A DNA stretch of 64,000 bases from Streptomyces spinoverrucosus. GTDB lineage: Bacteria; Actinomycetota; Actinomycetes; Streptomycetales; Streptomycetaceae. Made by a program: the position numbers and the translations under genes. Below the pieces are notes generated by a model. It was given only the letters and a program-made list of their open reading frames with translations. It did not search any database and was not told the origin of the DNA. The DNA is taken from positions 118,856 to 182,855 of the forward strand of contig NZ_BJND01000025.1 in the NCBI RefSeq assembly GCF_006539505.1. Reading direction: 5' to 3'. Below are positions 61,959 to 64,000 of this stretch, in pieces. Position 1 is the first letter of the stretch. Each line of letters starts with the position of its first letter.

Positions 61959-63341
61959 TCAGTCTCCTCTCACGGCGAGTCGTTCGATCGCCGCCATGGG
62001 TACGGGGAGCCAGTCCGGGCGGTGCCTGGCCTCGTACAGTGCCTCGTACACCGCCCGATCCGTCTCATAAGCACGCAGCAGGCCGTGCTTCTTACGGGGA
62101 TCCCAGCCCGCCCGGGCCGCATAGCCCGCGCAGTAGGCCTCCCGGCAGCGGCGCGCCCACTGCGGGCGCCAGGGCCGGCGCTGCCGGGCCGCGTAGTCGA
62201 AGGAGCGCAGCATGCCCGCGATGTCCCGGACGGGGGACTGGGCGCTGCGCCGTTCGGCGAGCGGACGGGACGGCTCGCCCTCGAAGTCGATCACGAACCA
62301 CTCGCGGCCCGCCCGCAGCACCTGCCCCAGATGCAGATCGCCGTGAATGCGCTGGGCCGGCGGCCCGGCGTCGCACGTCAGCAGCGCGCTGAACGCCGAC
62401 CGCAGCCCGGGCACGAACGGCCTCAGCGCCGGAACGCTGTGCGCGGCGGCGTCCAGGCGTTCGGTCATCGCCGCCGCCATACGCCCGTTCTCGCACCGCC
62501 CGCCGGCGGCGAACGCCGCGGCCAGCGCCAGGTGCACCTCGGCCGTGGCCCGCCCCAGCGCACGCGCCTCGGCGGTGAAGTCGCTGCCGGTGGCGAGCGC
62601 GTGCAGGGCGAGGGTCCAGCCGTCGGAGGCGTTGCGCAGGAAGGGCTGGAGCACCCCGAGCGTGGCCTCCTGCGGCTGGGTGGTGTGGAACCAGGCCACG
62701 GGCGCGGGCACCCGGTCGCAGCCCTGTCCGGCCAGCGCGCCCGGCACTTCGAGGTCGGGGTTGATGCCGGGCTGGATGCGCCGGAATACCTTCAGGATGA
62801 ACTCGTCGCCGTACACCAGCGAGGAGTTCGACTGCTCGGCGTCCAGCACCCGCGGCACCAGTCCGGCCGGGACCGGCTTGGCCGGGTCGGCCTCGAAGCG
62901 CAGCGGCCCGGCGGTGCCCGGGTGCCGCAGACGTTCCAGCAGCAGTTGCGCCGAACGGAGGTCCTGAAGGGCGTCGTAGACCGTCATCCCCGCCAGCGGG
63001 CCGTCCTGCGCCTGGCCGATCAGGGCCCGGCCCAGGCGCGGCGACGGATGCTCCCGGACGCCGAGGAACAGCTGGTAGCAGTCCCCGGGCGGGGGAGTGC
63101 CCCAGGGGGAGGGCACCCCGGCGAGAGCGGTGTGCCCGCCCGCGTGACCGGCGTGCACCAGCAGATGCAGACAGCCCGGGAACAGCTCCGTCAGCGACAG
63201 CAGGCGCAGGTCCGTGACGGGCCGGTCCTTGCCGGCGAACCAGCGCTGCCGGGGCAGCCACTCGCGCAGCAGCCCGTCGAGTGAGGACATGGACGCGGTG
63301 AGCCCACTGTCGCTCGGCAGGAGGGATGCGGTCTTCGTCAT
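61959..63341 (-). CDS. mak: maltokinase
   Basis: 460 residues. Kinase-like fold with SNSSLVYGDEFILKVFRRIQ (ATP-binding Lys), catalytic RIHGDLHLGQVL and metal-binding VIDFEGEPSRPLAERR. It phosphorylates maltose to alpha-maltose-1-phosphate, the GlgE substrate. The N-terminal cap (DGLLREWLPRQRWFAGKDRP) is family-typical. Lies between treS and glgB, the standard treS-mak-glgB order. ATG 63341 with GGAGGCG close upstream. Confidence 0.95.
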   Translation of the reverse strand: MTKTASLLPSDSGLTASMSSLDGLLREWLPRQRWFAGKDRPVTDLRLLSLTELFPGCLHLLVHAGHAGGHTALAGVPSPWGTPPPGDCYQLFLGVREHPSPRLGRALIGQAQDGPLAGMTVYDALQDLRSAQLLLERLRHPGTAGPLRFEADPAKPVPAGLVPRVLDAEQSNSSLVYGDEFILKVFRRIQPGINPDLEVPGALAGQGCDRVPAPVAWFHTTQPQEATLGVLQPFLRNASDGWTLALHALATGSDFTAEARALGRATAEVHLALAAAFAAGGRCENGRMAAAMTERLDAAAHSVPALRPFVPGLRSAFSALLTCDAGPPAQRIHGDLHLGQVLRAGREWFVIDFEGEPSRPLAERRSAQSPVRDIAGMLRSFDYAARQRRPWRPQWARRCREAYCAGYAARAGWDPRKKHGLLRAYETDRAVYEALYEARHRPDWLPVPMAAIERLAVRGD

Positions 63342-63369
63342 GGTGACGCCTCCTTTCGTCGGCGCACGC

Positions 63370-64000
<631 letters not shown>

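Overview
The window is chromosomal DNA from a high-GC actinobacterium, almost certainly a Streptomyces or close relative. GC is very high throughout and strongly third-position biased, GTG starts are common, many proteins are secreted (chitinase, GH5, GH27, GH95, sphingomyelinase C), and several families are typical of the genus (streptophobe-type membrane protein, FHA-ABC fusion, SigB/SigF-like sigma factor with RsbW-like kinases, treS-mak-glgB). I see about 55 genes, no rRNA, tRNA, CRISPR array or insertion sequence. This looks like chromosome-arm type accessory and housekeeping content rather than a large biosynthetic cluster.

Layout. 1-6.0 kb: end of a MarR regulator, PolX, a decayed saccharopine-dehydrogenase-like remnant, a GH19 chitinase behind DasR-like (dre) sites, and a convergent pair of phospholipase-fold enzymes (PI-PLC-X and sphingomyelinase C). 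6.1-12.6 kb: cofactor-free haloperoxidase-type hydrolase, a three-subunit molybdenum hydroxylase of the PaoABC type, and a PAS-GAF-SpoIIE phosphatase. 12.7-18.1 kb: VOC protein, adenosine deaminase, DinB protein, a 117/118-bp tandem repeat array, a divergent LysR/aldo-keto reductase pair and a hypothetical gene. 18.1-21.6 kb: FHA-ABC exporter fusion, then 1.1 kb of debris holding a 148-bp triplicate repeat and a truncated sugar-ABC ATPase. 21.6-27.1 kb: GH5 enzyme, streptophobe protein, AIM24 protein and a TerD-CAP-CAP fusion. 27.2-33.9 kb: ROK regulator with GH27, GH95 and SGNH hydrolase, apparently one glycan-degradation operon.

33.9-37.4 kb holds the most unusual unit: a translationally coupled, three-gene operon encoding a receiver domain fused to a thioredoxin-reductase-like flavoprotein without its CxxC, a cNMP-domain histidine kinase, and a bacterial UBP-type zinc finger. 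It looks like a two-component relay whose output is a flavoenzyme rather than transcription. 37.5-49.4 kb: VOC protein, tandem universal stress protein, DUF4032 protein, MBL-fold hydrolase, AlkB-like dioxygenase, a TetR/FAD-dehydrogenase pair with twin operators, DUF488 protein, YkuD lipoprotein, LysG/LysE-type pair, MFS exporter and a cNMP-binding protein. 49.6-57.7 kb: Orn/Lys/Arg decarboxylase, RsbW-like kinase plus SigB-type sigma factor, NDH-2, PRC-barrel protein, second RsbW-like kinase and a long-chain acyl-CoA ligase. 57.8-64 kb: small DUF6480-type membrane protein, a 37-bp-unit tandem repeat array, YbdK-type ligase, and glgB, mak and the 3' part of treS (GlgE alpha-glucan pathway), running off the right edge.

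Limits: all assignments come from reading translated sequence and recognisable motifs; no searches were run. Start codons were chosen from ribosome-binding sites and domain limits and may be off by a few codons.
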